Of a stretch of DNA of 29,914 bases, positions 29,409-29,914 are shown piece after piece. The position numbers and the translations under genes were made by a program. The stretch comes from JAVBOW01 sp031551595 (lineage in GTDB: Bacteria > Bacteroidota > Bacteroidia > Bacteroidales > Rikenellaceae): assembly GCA_031551595.1 (NCBI GenBank), contig JAVBNK010000061.1, positions 1-29,914 on the forward strand, read 5' to 3'. Position 1 is the stretch's first letter; every line of letters starts with the position of its first letter. The notes under the pieces were generated by a model that did no database searches, was not told the origin of the DNA, and saw only the letters and a program-made list of their open reading frames with translations.

Positions 29409-29702
29409 CTACAACTGCCCTTCGACGTTCCAGACGAAGGCGCGGCAGCCCTGCATACTCAGTTCGGCGTCGAGCGCACGCAACGCTTCGAGGGCCGGGC
29501 CGACTTTGTCGTCCTCGACGATGGCCAGCACCGACGAGTTCATCGACGGCCAGGTGTGGGTGCCGTAGTGGGGTTCGCCGGTGAACGATCCGCGTCCTTC
29601 GGTGAGCGCCCATTTGGTGAACCCGCGGATGCCCCGGCGGTCGAGGATCTCCTGGATACGGTCGGTCAGGGCCTGGTTGTACGATATAAATAGTGCTTTC
29701 AT
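29409..29702 (-). CDS. PII-like small signalling protein next to an RND pump
   Basis: A 97-residue soluble protein with a ferredoxin-like pattern: strand MKALFISYNQ, helix DRIQEILDRRGI, strand GFTKWALTEGRG, a loop GSFTGEPHYGTHTWPSMNS in the place of the PII T-loop, strand SVLAIVEDDKV, helix GPALEALRALDAEL, and strand CRAFVWNVEG. This matches the PII-superfamily proteins that Bacteroidetes keep behind heavy-metal/drug RND transporters. The conserved loop may bind a nucleotide, metal or the pump; which one is not shown. The ATG lies 2 nt after the RND stop, so the two are strictly coupled, and a strong terminator ends the operon. Confidence 0.82.
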   Translation of the reverse strand: MKALFISYNQALTDRIQEILDRRGIRGFTKWALTEGRGSFTGEPHYGTHTWPSMNSSVLAIVEDDKVGPALEALRALDAELSMQGCRAFVWNVEGQL

Positions 29703-29704
29703 GT

Positions 29705-29914
29705 CTAAACGTTGTTTTTAGCCAGTTTTTTGCGTTCGCGGCGTATCTGCCCGCCGCTGAAATAGGAGTAGATCACAGGGATGATGACCAGCGTGAGGAC
29801 CAGCGAGAAGGTCAGGCCGCCGATGATGGCGATCCCCATCGGTTGCCAGATCTCGGAACCTTCTCCGATGCCCAGCGCCATGGGGAACATCCCCAGGATG
29901 GTCGTCAGGGAGGT
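29705..29914 (-). CDS. RND efflux transporter permease (C-terminal 69 residues, cut by window edge)
   Basis: The end of an inner-membrane proton-driven efflux pump of the AcrB/CusA superfamily. The visible part begins TSLTTILGMFPMALGIGEGSEIWQPMGIAIIGGLTFS and continues LVLTLVIIPVIYSYFS, the last two transmembrane helices, with the conserved T-T-x-x-x-G-x-x-P-x-A segment and the final P-V-x-Y, then a basic cytoplasmic tail GGQIRRERKKLAKNN. Most of the gene lies to the right of the window, so drug versus metal type cannot be told. The PII-like gene starts 2 nt after its stop. Confidence 0.9.
   Translation of the reverse strand, partial: TSLTTILGMFPMALGIGEGSEIWQPMGIAIIGGLTFSLVLTLVIIPVIYSYFSGGQIRRERKKLAKNNV

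Noticed and set aside
1..29914. CRISPR array, prophage, insertion sequence or toxin-antitoxin pair
   Set aside because: No regularly spaced direct repeats, transposase, integrase, phage structural gene or toxin-antitoxin family was recognised anywhere in the window.

Overview
The window looks like chromosomal DNA of a GC-rich member of the Bacteroidales, most likely Alistipes or a close relative (Rikenellaceae). The genus is inferred from overall gene style and composition, not proven. Support comes from Bacteroidetes-type promoters (-7 box TAnnTTTG with a TTTG/TTG box about 20 bp upstream) at many gene starts, a cytochrome b558-type fumarate reductase, a DUF4290 gene (known from Bacteroidetes), a two-domain RecO without zinc cysteines, an S9 peptidase of the DPP5 type, and a PII-like gene directly behind an RND efflux pump. 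Most genes are housekeeping. No phage, IS element, CRISPR array or defence island was seen.

Layout. 1-1306 (-): fumarate reductase cytochrome b and the start of the flavoprotein. 1416-1994 (+): 5-formyl-THF cyclo-ligase. 2173-2244 (-): tRNA-Arg(CCG) with a terminator. 2367-2987 (+): HTH/S24-fold repressor behind a 28-bp symmetric palindrome. 3224-4866 (+): riboflavin synthase overlapping a PhoR-like histidine kinase. 4867-5539: non-coding, hairpins and repeat copy A. 5540-8628 (+): PpiD-like chaperone, GYF_2-CD225 protein, DUF2752 protein. 8625-12512 (-): DMT transporter, S9 peptidase, Nudix hydrolase. 12525-13710 (+): pyrE and an SRPBCC-fold protein. 13789-14964 (-): NtrC-like regulator without a DNA-binding domain. 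15217-17434 (+): DUF4290 protein, an ORF remnant, waaA. 17504-19101 (-): NarL-type response regulator and its kinase. 19327-20823 (-): YraN, nitroreductase, AT-rich membrane protein. 20895-23367 (+): HAD hydrolase, a large folded element, rdgB, recO. 23436-26621 (-): lipoprotein, repeat copy B, RlmI-like methyltransferase, TonB-plug-like protein, RNase D-like exonuclease. 26844-28745 (-): recQ. 28746-29408: non-coding, repeat copy C. 29409-29914 (-): PII-like protein and the C-terminus of an RND pump.

The strongest unexplained signal is non-coding. A roughly 260-bp, hairpin-rich intergenic repeat occurs three times (5041-5294, 24004-24266, 29074-29340) in both orientations, and a related fragment lies in the ribE leader (3092-3189). 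A second, unrelated element (21752-21974) folds as nested inverted repeats into one long rod in front of rdgB. Other points of interest are a catalytically dead S24-type repressor with its own palindrome, an orphan TonB-plug-like secreted protein overlapping both neighbours, an NtrC-like protein with an odd receiver and no HTH, and promoter boxes so close to the recQ and exonuclease start codons that these mRNAs are probably leaderless.
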